Assembly: GCA_018816625.1 (NCBI GenBank)
Contig: JAHIVR010000028.1
Coordinates: forward strand, 1-13,240
Direction: 5' to 3'
Origin: Nanobdellota archaeon
GTDB taxonomy: Archaea > Nanobdellota > Nanobdellia > Pacearchaeales > GW2011-AR1
Length of the DNA: 13,240 nucleotides
Part shown: positions 12,887 through 13,240 of the stretch, piece after piece
Position numbering within the stretch: position 1 is the first letter of the stretch
Layout of the letters: each line of letters begins with the position of its first letter
Position numbers and translations under genes: made by a program
The notes under the pieces: generated by a model
Database searches by the model: none
Seen by the model: only the letters and a program-made list of their open reading frames with translations
Told to the model about the DNA's origin: nothing

Positions 12887-13240
12887 ATGCAATACAAAAG
12901 GCTAGCAGAACTCTATGAGGATTTGGATTCCACAACAAAACGTCTTGAAAAAATAGATATTCTCTCTAAATTCCTATACCTCCTCCACGAAGATGACAAG
13001 GATGTACTATATCTCTTGATGGGGGATATTTACCCAGAATATAATGAGAAACGTAACGGAATAAGCAATCAACTAGCTATAAAAGCCATCTCTAAGGCAA
13101 CAGGCACAGAAACAATTTCAGTTACAAAAGAATGGAAAGCTCTGGGGGACTTGGGAAAAGTTGCAGAAAAATTAACAAAAATAAAAAAACAATCAACTCT
13201 TACAAGCCATATTTTAACCACAGAAAAAGTTTTAATAAAT
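12887..13240 (+). CDS. lig: ATP-dependent DNA ligase, N-terminal part, runs off window
   Basis: The frame is open from the ATG at 12887 to the end of the window (118 codons, no stop). The sequence MQYKRLAELYEDLDSTTKRL, the later SNQLAIKAISKATG, and LGDLGKVAEKL followed by a Lys-rich stretch match the N-terminal DNA-binding domain of archaeal ATP-dependent DNA ligases, where RGDLG-VAE is characteristic. The catalytic Lys motif (KxDG) and the OB domain lie beyond the window. The enzyme seals nicks in replication and repair. A TATA box at 12859-12866 supports the start. Confidence 0.88.
   Translation, partial: MQYKRLAELYEDLDSTTKRLEKIDILSKFLYLLHEDDKDVLYLLMGDIYPEYNEKRNGISNQLAIKAISKATGTETISVTKEWKALGDLGKVAEKLTKIKKQSTLTSHILTTEKVLIN

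Overview
This AT-rich window reads as archaeal chromosome, most likely from a DPANN-type lineage (Woesearchaeota/Pacearchaeota-like); the lineage is an inference. It encodes ribosomal protein L15e and the N-terminus of an archaeal-type ATP-dependent DNA ligase. Its tRNA genes do not encode CCA. Most genes have a TATA-like box centred about 24-28 bases before the start codon, so transcripts appear largely leaderless, and several small membrane or secreted proteins are typical of these genomes.

Left block, 1-2750, minus strand: a truncated membrane/coiled-coil protein gene, a MazE/AbrB-MazF toxin-antitoxin pair with a perfect 16-bp palindrome between TATA box and start codon, and a short bacterial-style methionyl-tRNA synthetase (metG). 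metG shares a TATA-containing spacer with a tRNA promoter that faces the other way.

Accessory block, 2800-5962: the 5' part of a tRNA-Gly gene is cut off after its D arm. It is followed by a LAGLIDADG homing endonuclease with its own promoter, an intact tRNA-Gly(CCC) that overlaps the endonuclease stop codon, and then a tRNA 3' tail. The hexamer TAGTAT occurs at both junctions. On the minus strand beside it lies a two-gene operon: a ribbon-helix-helix regulator overlapping (ATGA) a protein with a signal peptide, Cys-rich ectodomain, one membrane helix, a long coiled coil and an HNH nuclease domain. This operon is the best candidate here for an undescribed system.

Middle block, 6138-10861: an orphan 115-residue protein, a divergent MFS transporter, a zinc-ribbon plus Hsp20-like protein, a small secreted protein, and glmS (start of the UDP-GlcNAc pathway), which converges on the secreted-protein gene with no bases between the stop codons.

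Right block, 10862-13240: two identical 54-bp tandem repeats, each carrying a copy of the tRNA-Ile 3' end, then tRNA-Ile(GAT) on the minus strand. These are followed by a small two-helix membrane protein coupled by ATGA overlap to rpl15e, a Mn-type superoxide dismutase, and the start of a DNA ligase gene that leaves the window. Housekeeping genes for translation, cell-surface sugar and replication are thus interleaved with tRNA-associated mobile or accessory DNA.
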